The notes beneath the pieces are model-generated. The model was not told the origin of the DNA. It saw nothing but the letters and a program-made list of their open reading frames with translations, and did not search any database. A DNA stretch of 13,372 nt from Elusimicrobiota bacterium (lineage in GTDB: Bacteria; Omnitrophota; Gorgyraeia; Zapsychrales; Fredricksoniimonadaceae). A program made the position numbers and the translations under genes. This document shows positions 6,124 to 13,018 of the stretch, piece after piece. The stretch spans positions 1-13,372 of the forward strand of contig JAAYZZ010000033.1 of assembly GCA_012514595.1 (NCBI GenBank), in the 5' to 3' direction. Position 1 is the first letter of the stretch. Each line of letters begins with the position of its first letter.

Positions 6124-8036
6124 GCGTCTTTCCCTTTCCTTACGAGATTGATGATTGCTTGGTACAACGCTTCCCGGTCGATCGGCTTGGAGACATAATC
6201 GTCCATCCCGCAACCGATATATTTTTCGCGGTCCCCGGCCATGGCATTCGCCGTCATCGCAATGATCGGCACATGAAGCCCGGTCTGCTTCTCCTCATTG
6301 CGGATGAGCGCGGTCGCCTCAACCCCCGACATCTCGGGCATGAGATCATCCATCAAGACCACATCAAAATGCGTCTTGGACAAAAGGTCGATCGCCTCCT
6401 GGCCATTCAACGCCGTCACAACCTCCCACCCCCGCTTCTCGAGGATCTTGACCGCGATCTTCTGGTTCACCAGGTTGTCCTCGGCCAGAAGGATCTTGAT
6501 CCGGCCGATATCTCCCCCCCCGGCCGCCGGGTCCCCGGCCATGCCGGATGTCTTCGCATCCTGGCTCTCGCGGACGGGCAATTTCAGAATGAAATTGAAG
6601 GAACTCCCCTTTCCTTCCTCGCTCTCGGCCCAGATACGGCCGTCCATCATCTCCACGATCTTCTTGCAGATCGCGAGCCCCAATCCCGTCCCGCCGTAAC
6701 GGCGCGAGGTCTTCTCGTCGACCTGGGTGAAGAGCTCGAACAAAGAACCGATCCGGTCCTTGGGGATCCCGATCCCGGTATCGCTCACGGAGAAAAAAAG
6801 CTCCGCCTTGTCGTCCTGACGGCTGAGGACCTTGACGCCGACCGCCACAAATCCCTTGTGCGTGAATTTAATGGAATTGTTCACAAGATTGATGATGATC
6901 TGCCGAAGCCGCACCGGATCGCCCATCACAAGCCTCGGGACATCAGGCGCGACATCATATCTGAGCTCGATATCCTTCTTCGCGGCCAGGACCTGAAGCC
7001 CGCGGCAGACGCTGTGAACGACCTCCCGGAGACTGATCTCGATCGCCTCGATCGTGATGCGGCCGGCCTCGGCCTTCGAAAGGTCGAGGATATCGTTCAG
7101 AAGTCCGAGCAGATTCGTCGCGGCCTCGCGCGAGACCTTGAGATTATCCCTCTGCTCGTCGTTCAACTCCGTATCGAGCGTGAGGTCCAGCATTCCAATG
7201 ACCGCGTTCATCGGGGACCGAAGCTCGTGCGACATCTTGGCAAGAAAGACGCTCTTCGAATGATTCGCCTCCTCGGCCTCCATCTTGGCCTGAAGCGCCA
7301 TCTCCTGCATCTTCTTCTGTTTGCTGATGTCCCGGAGGATCCCGATGGAACCGATGACCTCCCCCTGCGCGTCTTTCAGGATAGAGATCGAGGCGTCAAC
7401 GTCGAGAAGCGAGCCATCCTTGAGCATCACCTGGGTCATGATGCCGGAGAGAACACCCTTCTTCTTGATATTGAGCTTGCGCATCTTGCGCCACTCGCGC
7501 TCCGGATAGAGCTCGCAAACGGGCTTGTTGAACAGGTCCTCCCTGTTCATCTCGAGAAGTTTCTCGGCAAAAGGATTCCACGCGACGATCCGTTCCTCCC
7601 TGTCGGTCACGGTGATCGCCGCCGCCGTATGATCAAAAACCACCTTGAAAAGCTCGCGGGAACGGACAAGGTCCTTCTCGGTCTCTTTCTGGCGGGAGAT
7701 GTCCTCCACGACCAGATTGAGATACTGGGGACGACCCTCGGCGTCGTTCTCCGTCGAGATCGAAATATTTGTCCAGATCTCCCCGCTCTTTTTTCGACGC
7801 AGGAGGGCCTCAAAACTCTCGACCCGCCCCTCGGCCCTGAGGCGCGCAAGGGCATCCTTGAAGACCTTGGGGTCGACAAAGACATCGGTGACAAGGGCGC
7901 CGATAAGCTCGGCCCGGTGATATTCGAGAAGGTCGGCGAGGGCGATATTGATCGCCATGAACTCGGCCTTGTTGCTGAAGGTCGTACGACAGATGCCGAC
8001 CTTGAGCGTCTCGATGAATTGATCTTTGAAAGGCAT
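6120..8036 (-). CDS. Soluble hybrid sensor histidine kinase (PAS-PAS-HisKA-HATPase-REC)
   Basis: 638 residues. Two PAS domains (about 10-120 and 125-240), each ending in the typical EDISRQK / RDISKQK linker; a HisKA dimerisation domain with phosphoacceptor H270 in MSHELRSPMNAVIGM; an ATPase domain with N386/N387, D419-TGIG and YGGTGLGLAICKK (447-459); then a C-terminal receiver domain (about 512-630) with acidic E519/D520, phosphoacceptor D563 in LMDDLMPEMSG and K617 in SKP. No membrane helix is present, so the kinase is cytosolic and senses an internal signal or receives it from a partner. PAS ligands cannot be predicted. It starts 5 nt after the stop of a small membrane protein and shares an ATGA with the downstream Hpt gene, giving a full His-Asp-His relay. 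Its own ribosome binding site is weak, consistent with translational coupling. Confidence 0.95.
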   Translation of the reverse strand: MPFKDQFIETLKVGICRTTFSNKAEFMAINIALADLLEYHRAELIGALVTDVFVDPKVFKDALARLRAEGRVESFEALLRRKKSGEIWTNISISTENDAEGRPQYLNLVVEDISRQKETEKDLVRSRELFKVVFDHTAAAITVTDREERIVAWNPFAEKLLEMNREDLFNKPVCELYPEREWRKMRKLNIKKKGVLSGIMTQVMLKDGSLLDVDASISILKDAQGEVIGSIGILRDISKQKKMQEMALQAKMEAEEANHSKSVFLAKMSHELRSPMNAVIGMLDLTLDTELNDEQRDNLKVSREAATNLLGLLNDILDLSKAEAGRITIEAIEISLREVVHSVCRGLQVLAAKKDIELRYDVAPDVPRLVMGDPVRLRQIIINLVNNSIKFTHKGFVAVGVKVLSRQDDKAELFFSVSDTGIGIPKDRIGSLFELFTQVDEKTSRRYGGTGLGLAICKKIVEMMDGRIWAESEEGKGSSFNFILKLPVRESQDAKTSGMAGDPAAGGGDIGRIKILLAEDNLVNQKIAVKILEKRGWEVVTALNGQEAIDLLSKTHFDVVLMDDLMPEMSGVEATALIRNEEKQTGLHVPIIAMTANAMAGDREKYIGCGMDDYVSKPIDREALYQAIINLVRKGKDA

Positions 8037-8041
8037 AGGCT

Positions 8042-8329
8042 CTATTTCACTCTAAAATTCCGAATGATCGCCACTCCCGCGATCCCGGTCACGATCCCGG
8101 AAAGGAACACAAGGCACCAGCCAAAGATCTCCGAGATCCCGCCCCCCGGACGGAAGAGCGCCAACCCCTTGAAAAAGAGGGAGAGGATGGACAGGACCAA
8201 GAAAAGAACAAACCCCGACAAAAAGAACAGCAGGAGCGATACCAGGAAGGACAGAACAACAACGTGAAGGTTGTACCGAAACAGGTCCCCTTTGGCGATC
8301 TTGCTGGCCGCGATCCCGATCCTGATCAT
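8042..8329 (-). CDS. Small membrane protein, unknown function
   Basis: 95 residues and unrecognised. A basic N-terminus (MIRIGIAASKIAKGD) precedes a very long hydrophobic stretch, about 22-57, that could form a helical hairpin, then a Pro/Gly loop (FRPGGG, about 59-64) and a final helix (about 67-89, ending RNFRVK). That gives a three-helix model. The ribosome binding site is weak (GGATC about 9 nt before the ATG). It is only 5 nt upstream of a hybrid kinase with no membrane segment of its own, so a role as membrane partner or input for that kinase is possible, but this is inference from position alone. It lies 33 nt after the M48 protease stop. Confidence 0.65.
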   Translation of the reverse strand: MIRIGIAASKIAKGDLFRYNLHVVVLSFLVSLLLFFLSGFVLFLVLSILSLFFKGLALFRPGGGISEIFGWCLVFLSGIVTGIAGVAIIRNFRVK

Positions 8330-8362
8330 AAGAGGCTGATCCTCAACAGCTTGTTAAAAATT

Positions 8363-9202
8363 CTAATATTGGGAACGGACCAATTCAATCTCTTTCTTCA
8401 CCACGTCGATCCGGTCGGAAAGACGCGGATGCGACCGCAACAACAGCCAGTCGTTGTCATCCCCCTTCGAATCTTTGGCCAGGATCTCGAAGGTGGTGAC
8501 CATGGCCTCGGGCCTGTACCCGGCCAGGTACATATATTTGACCCCGAGCCTGTCGGCCTGATACTCGTCCTGACGACTGTAGGCCGACATGCCGATGGAG
8601 GTGATCGCATCTGCCCCTATCCGGGCGAGACGTATAGCGAGCGTCTGTTCCGCGTTGCCGAAGACCACCTGGGTCAAGAAATTGTATCCCAGGGCCATCT
8701 GATATTTCTTGACCACATGCCGGGCCGCGCAATGCCCGATCTCATGCGCGAGGACCGCGGCGACCTCATCATCGGAGGGAAGGCCCTTGAGGAGGCCTGT
8801 ATAAAAATAAATATGGCCCCCCGGCGTCGTGAAGGCATTGAGCTCTTCTTTCTCAACAAGATAGAATGAATATACATAATCCTGACGGTCCGAGACCTGA
8901 GCGACCCGGCGCCCGATCCGCTCAAGGCGCGCCACCGCGGCTTCATCCTTCGAAAATTTGAGGGACGCCGCCATCTGGGCCTGGACATCCTGCCCCATCG
9001 CGACCTCGGCGGGCGTCGAGAAGATCACCATCTCCTGCCTTCCCGTCGCAGGATTGAGGGTCGTACAGCCCGCAAGACAGCAGATAACTGACAGCAGACA
9101 GCCGAAAGAAATAAAGGAACGAACGCCGCACAACGACGCCCGGACCCTTCCCCTGCCTTCCGCCATCCGCCCTCTGCTGTCCCTTTGATAAGGCTTCAAC
9201 AT
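8363..9202 (-). CDS. M48 family metallopeptidase, predicted lipoprotein
   Basis: Zinc protease of the M48/Oma1 type, similar in layout to LoiP/BepA-class periplasmic proteases that act in envelope quality control. From the ATG at 9202 it has 279 residues: an Arg-rich leader, a hydrophobic stretch and lipobox LAGC with lipidated C46; then NAFTTPGGHIYFYTGLL (122-138); zinc motif HEIGH (153-157) with catalytic E154; the third-ligand region DEYQADRLG (E213, D217); and SHPRLSDRI near the C-terminus. Starts are uncertain: TTG at 9214, ATG 9202 (GGGAAGAG just upstream) or ATG 9166 (AGAGGGCGG upstream, giving a more normal signal-peptide length). The signal-peptide core is encoded by heptanucleotide repeats also seen between other genes. 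It follows the HD gene by 12 nt. Confidence 0.92.
   Translation of the reverse strand: MLKPYQRDSRGRMAEGRGRVRASLCGVRSFISFGCLLSVICCLAGCTTLNPATGRQEMVIFSTPAEVAMGQDVQAQMAASLKFSKDEAAVARLERIGRRVAQVSDRQDYVYSFYLVEKEELNAFTTPGGHIYFYTGLLKGLPSDDEVAAVLAHEIGHCAARHVVKKYQMALGYNFLTQVVFGNAEQTLAIRLARIGADAITSIGMSAYSRQDEYQADRLGVKYMYLAGYRPEAMVTTFEILAKDSKGDDNDWLLLRSHPRLSDRIDVVKKEIELVRSQY
9076..9103 (+). repeat. Four heptanucleotide repeats inside the M48 signal-peptide coding region
   Basis: On the plus strand the sequence reads GACAGCA, GATAACT, GACAGCA, GACAGCC in perfect heptad phase. On the coding (minus) strand these bases encode the hydrophobic core GCLLSVICCL directly before the lipobox. The same heptad type occurs at 2096-2110. 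Confidence 0.7.
9145..9181 (-). repeat. Second heptad array at the 5' end of the M48 gene
   Basis: On the minus strand the heptads are GACAGCA, GAGGGCG, GATGGCG, GAAGGCA, GGGGAAG. Orientation is opposite to the array at 9076-9103, the same inverted arrangement as in the 2096-2227 region, with which it shares the 13-mer TCCGCCCTCTGCT. Confidence 0.65.
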
Positions 9203-9214
9203 TTCTCTTCCCAA

Positions 9215-9829
9215 CTATCTCTCAAACTTGACAACATTCTCCCACCACACCGTGGGATCCCATTTCTCGAGATCCTTCCAGAGTTTTTGCGCGGTCCTGG
9301 TCTTCAGAAAGTTCGGCGCCCTCTGAAGGAATTTCTCCGCCACAGGAAATCCGTGGGCCATATATTCCCTGGCCTGGACCAGACACTCGAGGATGTCCGC
9401 ATCGCGCGCGATCAGGGCCTCCCGGGAATGCTGGGCATCGTAGTCCCCGCGCACGTCCTCGAGCGCGGCCTTGACACGGGCGGGAAGCGCGGAGACCTGG
9501 TCCTTGAAGACCTTCTTCTCGGCGGTCTTGAAATCAATGTAGTAATGCCCCATCTTGTGCAGGTCGTTGATGCGGGCCTCATGGATGTCATTAAAAAGCG
9601 TCATGGCCATGACACGGTAGGGGTCGGCCTTCTCCTCAAAGGCCATATAAAATCCGATGACCGCACAGCGGAAGCAGTGATCGGCCACGCTCTCGGGCTC
9701 GTCGATCCCGGCCACCCACCAGCCGCTCCGCTTGACGCGCTTGAGGAGCCCGGCCTCGGCGAAGAAATCCAGCGAGGGGACCGTTCTACCCTTGGCGGGT
9801 TTTCGTCTTTTTTTGTTTGGCGATCTCAT
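9215..9829 (-). CDS. HD-domain phosphohydrolase (HDDC2/YfbR-like) with altered HD motif
   Basis: 204 residues from the ATG at 9829. Related to the HD-domain 5'-deoxynucleotidase/HDDC2 group, which hydrolyses nucleoside monophosphates using divalent metal. EPESVADHCFRCA (44-56) gives the first His ligand, H51; ARDADILECL (141-150) gives the last Asp (D143 or D145). The central HD pair, expected as HD, reads N80-D81 in MTLFNDIHEARINDLHK (codon AAT where CAT would be His). The motif context is otherwise intact, with E84 and D89. The N-terminus is Lys/Arg-rich. Starts are uncertain (ATG 9859 and 9829); both lie inside the end of rlmB and neither has a clear ribosome binding site, implying coupled translation. 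Activity is uncertain given the missing ligand. Confidence 0.85.
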   Translation of the reverse strand: MRSPNKKRRKPAKGRTVPSLDFFAEAGLLKRVKRSGWWVAGIDEPESVADHCFRCAVIGFYMAFEEKADPYRVMAMTLFNDIHEARINDLHKMGHYYIDFKTAEKKVFKDQVSALPARVKAALEDVRGDYDAQHSREALIARDADILECLVQAREYMAHGFPVAEKFLQRAPNFLKTRTAQKLWKDLEKWDPTVWWENVVKFER

Positions 9830-10520
9830 AGCAAAAGATTGTTGTGGCATGCGCGGCATTCAGCGACATGCGGGGTTGGGCCATGGGCACTGTCAATCTC
9901 AGGTCCAGACGCTTCTGGACCACCTCACGGATCCCCTTGTCCTCGGATCCGATGACAAGACCAAGCGGAAAAGACAGGGCCGTCTCGTACAGGCTTTCCC
10001 CGTCCTGGACCACGCTCCCGGCGATCAGGACCCCCTGGTCCCGGGCCTTCTGGATCGCGTTACTGATATTGTTCACCTTCGCAACAGGAACATGGTTCTC
10101 GCCGCCGCAGGCGACCCGGAGCACCGTATCGGTGACCTGAACGGAATCGTGCGTCGGGATCACGATCGCGAACCCGCCCAGACTCCCCGTGGTCCTCAGG
10201 ATCCCGCCCAAGTTCTGGGGGTCCGTGATCCCGTCGAGAAAGACAAGGGTCAAGGCCTCGGCCGTCACGCGATCCAGAAGATCATCATAGTCGACATAAG
10301 AAAAATCCTCCACATCCATGACGAGGCCCTGGGTGTTGAGGCTCTTGCCGAGCTTCATCATATGACGCGCATGGCTCACAATAACGGGGATCCCGTGCTT
10401 CTTGGCCTTGAGCGCGATATAACTGTGCTCGGGGTTCCCGGCCTGCACAAAAATACGGCGAATGCTCCTGGGGTTCGATTTGAGCCGTTCGAGAACGGGA
10501 TTTTTTCCGTAGATCTTCAT
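9786..10520 (-). CDS. rlmB: 23S rRNA 2'-O-ribose methyltransferase, RlmB/TrmH (SpoU) family
   Basis: 244 residues, the normal length for RlmB, which methylates the 2'-OH of G2251 in 23S rRNA using SAM. The N-terminal KIYGKNPVLERL (2-13) is the small RNA-binding domain typical of RlmB. The SPOUT trefoil-knot motifs are present: motif 1 DGITDPQNLGGILRT (96-110) with N103 and R109; motif 2 LVIGSEDKGIR (188-198) with E193; motif 3 VPMAQPRMSLNAAHA (211-225) with S219 and N221. The last is divergent from the usual SLNVSVA. GGAGGGGG lies about 11 nt before the ATG. An extended -10 promoter precedes it, making this the first gene of the run through HD and M48 toward the kinase. The C-terminal Lys-rich tail overlaps the HD gene. 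Confidence 0.93.
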   Translation of the reverse strand: MKIYGKNPVLERLKSNPRSIRRIFVQAGNPEHSYIALKAKKHGIPVIVSHARHMMKLGKSLNTQGLVMDVEDFSYVDYDDLLDRVTAEALTLVFLDGITDPQNLGGILRTTGSLGGFAIVIPTHDSVQVTDTVLRVACGGENHVPVAKVNNISNAIQKARDQGVLIAGSVVQDGESLYETALSFPLGLVIGSEDKGIREVVQKRLDLRLTVPMAQPRMSLNAAHATTIFCYEIAKQKKTKTRQG

Positions 10521-10563
10521 AAAACGCGCCCCCTCCAGGGGCCTGATGGATTTATGGATTCCG

Positions 10564-10572
10564 ATTATAGCA
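10564..10572 (-). promoter_or_regulatory. Extended -10 promoter for rlmB
   Basis: On the minus strand the sequence is TGCTATAAT, a consensus TGn extended -10 with a perfect TATAAT. Transcription would start near 10557, leaving a leader of about 37 nt with a GGAGG ribosome binding site. No good -35 is seen; the position 17 nt upstream (TGTCCG) lies inside a copy of the repeated palindrome. Confidence 0.65.
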
Positions 10573-10581
10573 ACAAAAACT

Positions 10582-10605
10582 AAATACGGACAGCCCCTAT
10601 TTTTC
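10582..10605. repeat. Diverged copy 2 of the GGGACnGTCCC palindrome
   Basis: AAATACGGACAGCCCCTATT followed by TTTC matches the palindrome at 884-908 at 22 of 24 positions, with two changes that break the symmetry. It lies upstream of the rlmB -10 element, over its -35 region. It has lost perfect pairing, so a terminator role here is doubtful. Confidence 0.7.
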
Positions 10606-10735
10606 GGGAGAAGGGCTGAGGGACACAGGACAGGAAAGGTCCCCGCCCCCTTGTCGCAAAAATAATATGCGGGCCTGTCCTCGAAAGAGACTAAATTCTT
10701 TTATTAATTTCAGATTTGTTATATATCATAATCCC
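10606..10735. other. Divergent intergenic region
   Basis: Together with 10521-10605 this makes a 215-nt gap between rlmB (minus) and the plus-strand pair. AGGACAGG (10626-10633) and CCTGTCCT (10675-10682) form an 8-bp inverted repeat. The last 45 nt are strongly AT-rich and may hold the plus-strand promoter. I see no tRNA or clear small ORF. Confidence 0.4.
10696..10732 (+). promoter_or_regulatory. Possible promoter for the small protein / GT-C pair
   Basis: An AT-rich stretch with TTCTTT (10696-10701) and TATATA (10720-10725), 18 nt apart, or CATAAT (10727-10732). Transcription would start within a few bases of the ATG at 10736, and no Shine-Dalgarno precedes that ATG, so a leaderless message is possible. 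Weak match. Confidence 0.28.
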
Positions 10736-11143
10736 ATGGTCCCTAAAAACAGGACAACACTGATCCTTGCCTCCCTTCTTCTGTCCTTGAACATTGCGCT
10801 GTCCATCCGATTCCTGCTCATCACGAACACAAAGCAGGGGCCGCACCGCACGGTCTTCTTCGGCAACAGATTCCTGGACGCGAAAAGGTTCCTGAACGAG
10901 ATCCCGGTCGCCGGGTACTACACGGACCACAACCCGTCCTCGCTGGCGCAGCAGGCCCAGCTCGTTCAAGCCCGCCTCACCCTGGCGCCCACGGTCCTGG
11001 ATGACCAGGGCCTGGATCATCACTTCCTTCTCATCGACTGCTCGACACCGCCCCAGGCCCTCGAGGCCCTAAAAAAACTGAACGCGCAGGTGATCCACAT
11101 GAACAGCCAGGGAGTGATCGTCGCCGAAAGAAGAGGCGTCCTA
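10736..11143 (+). CDS. Membrane-anchored small protein paired with a GT-C-like protein
   Basis: Frame continues to the stop ending at 11146, with the last bases shared with the next gene. From the ATG at 10736 it has 136 residues: a basic start (MVPKNR), one membrane helix (about 7-29) and a soluble domain of about 105 residues that would lie outside the cytoplasm. The segment VAGYYTDHNPSSLAQQAQLVQARLTLAPTVLDD (58-90, shown here only as landmark: GYYTD at 60-64, LAPTVLD at 83-89) resembles small proteins I recall next to multi-membrane glycosyltransferases. An in-frame ATG at 10667 would prepend 23 non-hydrophobic residues read through the AT-rich promoter-like stretch, so I reject it. ATGA overlap with the downstream gene implies tight co-expression. 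Function not known. Confidence 0.72.
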
Positions 11144-12456
11144 TGATCTCCCTCCTGCCCCTCGCGATCTCCTGTCTCAATGGATACCTCCTCCTTCGTC
11201 TGCTTTTGAAGGATCTCTACTGCGCACGCGATCCTCTCCTGCTGGCCATGAGCGGACCCGCAGGCCTCGGCATCAGCGGGATCGTGACCTTCGCAAGTCT
11301 TCTCATGGCCGGACGGCTCCTTCCCGGTCTTGTGATCGCCCTGCATCTGGGCCTGGCCGCGGTCCTGACCTGGAGCGTGCTGCGCATGAAAAAGACGACA
11401 ATAACGGAGAAAGCCCCACAGGTCCCCGCGCCCATTACCGCAGGACTGGGGCTTCTGGTGCTCCCCACCGCCTTTTTCGCGTGGCTCTACCCCTACGGCG
11501 GATGGGATGCCTGGTCCCTGTGGAACCTCAAGGCCCGATTCCTTTTTCTCGGCGGAGAGAACTGGACGGGGATGTTCGCCCCTGTCATGAACTCCCATCA
11601 CCCCTCTTACCCGATCCTGCTTCCCCTCATCACAGCGTGGCACTGGTGCTGGGGAACAGGCGCCGACCATCTTACCCCCCGGGTCCTGACCTGCGCGATC
11701 ACGCTCATGGCGCTCGGCCTTCTCTTTTCCGCGATCCGGCGCAGGACCGGAGACCTCCTCGCCCTCATCATGACCGGATGGCTGGGGACGCTCCCCTTTT
11801 TCGTGCAGATGGCCGGCAGCCAGTACGCGGACATCTGGGTGGGGACTTTCTTCCTGCTGGCCGCGGTCAGTCTTTTGGAATTCCTGCGGACCAAGACCCC
11901 GCGTCTTCTGATCGTGACCGGCGCGGCTCTCGCCTTTATGGGGTTCACAAAACTCGACGGGATCCTCCTGGGGGCGATCACGCTCATCATCGGCCTTTAC
12001 GCCCTGCGGGCCATCAAACCTGCCGGGACCCTCCCGGCTCTTCTTCTTTCTTTCGGGGCCTTCTCTCTCCCGACGATAGTCTGGCTCCTTTTCTTCGTCC
12101 CCCACGGCCAGGACAGCTTCATCAACGGCCTGACATCCACGACCCATCCCGTGACCCTTTTACGATTCTTCCAGGTCCTCATCCCCTCTTTCGGGGAGAT
12201 CGTCAGCCTGAAATGGCACGGACTCTGGCCCCTCCTTTTGATCGCCGGCCCCTTCCTCGTATGGAAAAGAGGCCGGACGGCCGCCATCATCCTCTCCGCG
12301 ATGGGAACATATCTGATAACGGTCGTTCTGTTTTACTGGATCAACACCCATGACCCGGCGATCTGGTGGGTCACGACCAGTTTCCACCGCATTCTTTTCT
12401 CGTTCACTCCGGCCGCGATCCTGGCCCTCTCGCTCTTCTTTGAACCATCAAAATAA
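11143..12456 (+). CDS. Multi-pass membrane protein, GT-C (family 39-like) glycosyltransferase candidate
   Basis: 437 residues with about ten or more hydrophobic helices across the whole length. YGGWDAWSLWNLKARFL (118-134) resembles the first periplasmic loop of GT-C enzymes, where an acidic residue (D122 here) is catalytic; HHPSYPILLPL (152-162) resembles the following conserved loop. GT-C enzymes transfer a sugar from a polyprenyl-phosphate donor on the outer face of the membrane. A further landmark is FTKLDG at about 267-272. I saw no tetratricopeptide or other soluble C-terminal domain. It overlaps the small membrane-anchored protein by ATGA, and the pair is the only plus-strand block, flanked by minus-strand runs on both sides. 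Donor and acceptor are unknown; a flippase or O-antigen-ligase-like role cannot be excluded. Confidence 0.8.
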   Translation: MISLLPLAISCLNGYLLLRLLLKDLYCARDPLLLAMSGPAGLGISGIVTFASLLMAGRLLPGLVIALHLGLAAVLTWSVLRMKKTTITEKAPQVPAPITAGLGLLVLPTAFFAWLYPYGGWDAWSLWNLKARFLFLGGENWTGMFAPVMNSHHPSYPILLPLITAWHWCWGTGADHLTPRVLTCAITLMALGLLFSAIRRRTGDLLALIMTGWLGTLPFFVQMAGSQYADIWVGTFFLLAAVSLLEFLRTKTPRLLIVTGAALAFMGFTKLDGILLGAITLIIGLYALRAIKPAGTLPALLLSFGAFSLPTIVWLLFFVPHGQDSFINGLTSTTHPVTLLRFFQVLIPSFGEIVSLKWHGLWPLLLIAGPFLVWKRGRTAAIILSAMGTYLITVVLFYWINTHDPAIWWVTTSFHRILFSFTPAAILALSLFFEPSK

Positions 12457-12459
12457 GAA

Positions 12460-12483
12460 ACCCCCGGAGATATCTCCGAGGGT
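12460..12483 (-). terminator. greA terminator
   Basis: On the minus strand ACCCTCGGAG and CTCCGGGGGT form a 10-bp stem with one U-G pair around a 4-nt ATAT loop, followed by TTCTTATTTT. In the plus direction the same position is a C-A mismatch and no U-tract follows, so it is aimed at greA rather than at the converging GT-C gene, though it may dampen both. Confidence 0.78.
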
Positions 12484-12509
12484 CCTGGAAGAATTTCGCG
12501 AAGGCCGGA

Positions 12510-12983
12510 TCAGCGGCTGATATGAAGGACCTTGAACCGTTTGGTCCCGGCGGGCACGGCGATGGTGACCTCATCCCCGACCTGGTGCTTCAAAAGCCCC
12601 TGGCCGATGGGCGAAAAGACCGACAGCCTGTCCTCTCCGAACTCCGCCTCCTGGGAAGAGACCAGCATATAACGGACCTTCTCGCCGGAGTCCAGATCCT
12701 CCAGCTCGACCTTGGCGCCGATGAAGATCTTGTCCGAGGGGATGTTCATGTCCTCGATGAAAGCGACGTTGGCCAGATTCCCCTCCATCTCGGCGATCCG
12801 GGCCTCGTTATGGGCCTGGGCATCCTTGGCCGCATCGTATTCCGCGTTCTCGGAGATATCCCCCTGCGCGCGGGCCTCGCCGATCGCCTTGGCGATCCGC
12901 TGACGTTCGGTCGTCTTCAAGTACTCGAGCTGCTCGACAAGTCTCTGATACCCGTCACGCGTCAAATAAACCTGACCTGCCAT
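12510..12983 (-). CDS. greA: Transcription elongation factor GreA
   Basis: 158 residues, the standard GreA length. It enters the secondary channel of RNA polymerase and stimulates cleavage of backtracked RNA. The N-terminal coiled coil (about 8-75) carries the tip residues D42 and E45 in QGDISENAEYDAAKD; the C-terminal FKBP-like domain contains VFSPIGQGLL and HQVGDEVTIAVPAG. The start at 12983 is set by GGAGG about 7 nt upstream and by MAGQVYLTRDGYQRL, the normal GreA opening; an ATG at 13028 would add 15 residues from the leader. It follows a hairpin and a 77-aa gene, and converges with the plus-strand pair. Confidence 0.96.
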   Translation of the reverse strand: MAGQVYLTRDGYQRLVEQLEYLKTTERQRIAKAIGEARAQGDISENAEYDAAKDAQAHNEARIAEMEGNLANVAFIEDMNIPSDKIFIGAKVELEDLDSGEKVRYMLVSSQEAEFGEDRLSVFSPIGQGLLKHQVGDEVTIAVPAGTKRFKVLHISR

Positions 12984-13018
12984 CCCTGCCTCCGTTAATG
13001 AAAAGAATGGTAACAACA

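Noticed and set aside
6159..8267. A 702-codon open frame on the plus strand
   Set aside because: It is antisense to the hybrid kinase and the small membrane protein, whose motifs are unmistakable. Long antisense frames are expected from GC-rich codon bias; the product is Asp/Arg/His/Leu-rich with no domain.
9076..9181. A CRISPR array, suggested by repeated short units
   Set aside because: Units are only 7 nt, degenerate, without spacers, and lie in opposed orientations; no cas genes are nearby.
10667..10735. Longer start for the small membrane-anchored protein
   Set aside because: The added 23 residues are not hydrophobic and come from an AT-rich promoter-like stretch; no ribosome binding site supports it.
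10606..10735. A tRNA or riboswitch in the largest intergenic gap
   Set aside because: No cloverleaf, no T-loop motif and no recognised riboswitch core; only an 8-bp inverted repeat and an AT-rich stretch.
11020..12147. A 375-codon minus-strand open frame
   Set aside because: Antisense to the GT-C-like gene; its charged Gly/Glu/Arg-rich translation is what the complement of hydrophobic codons gives.
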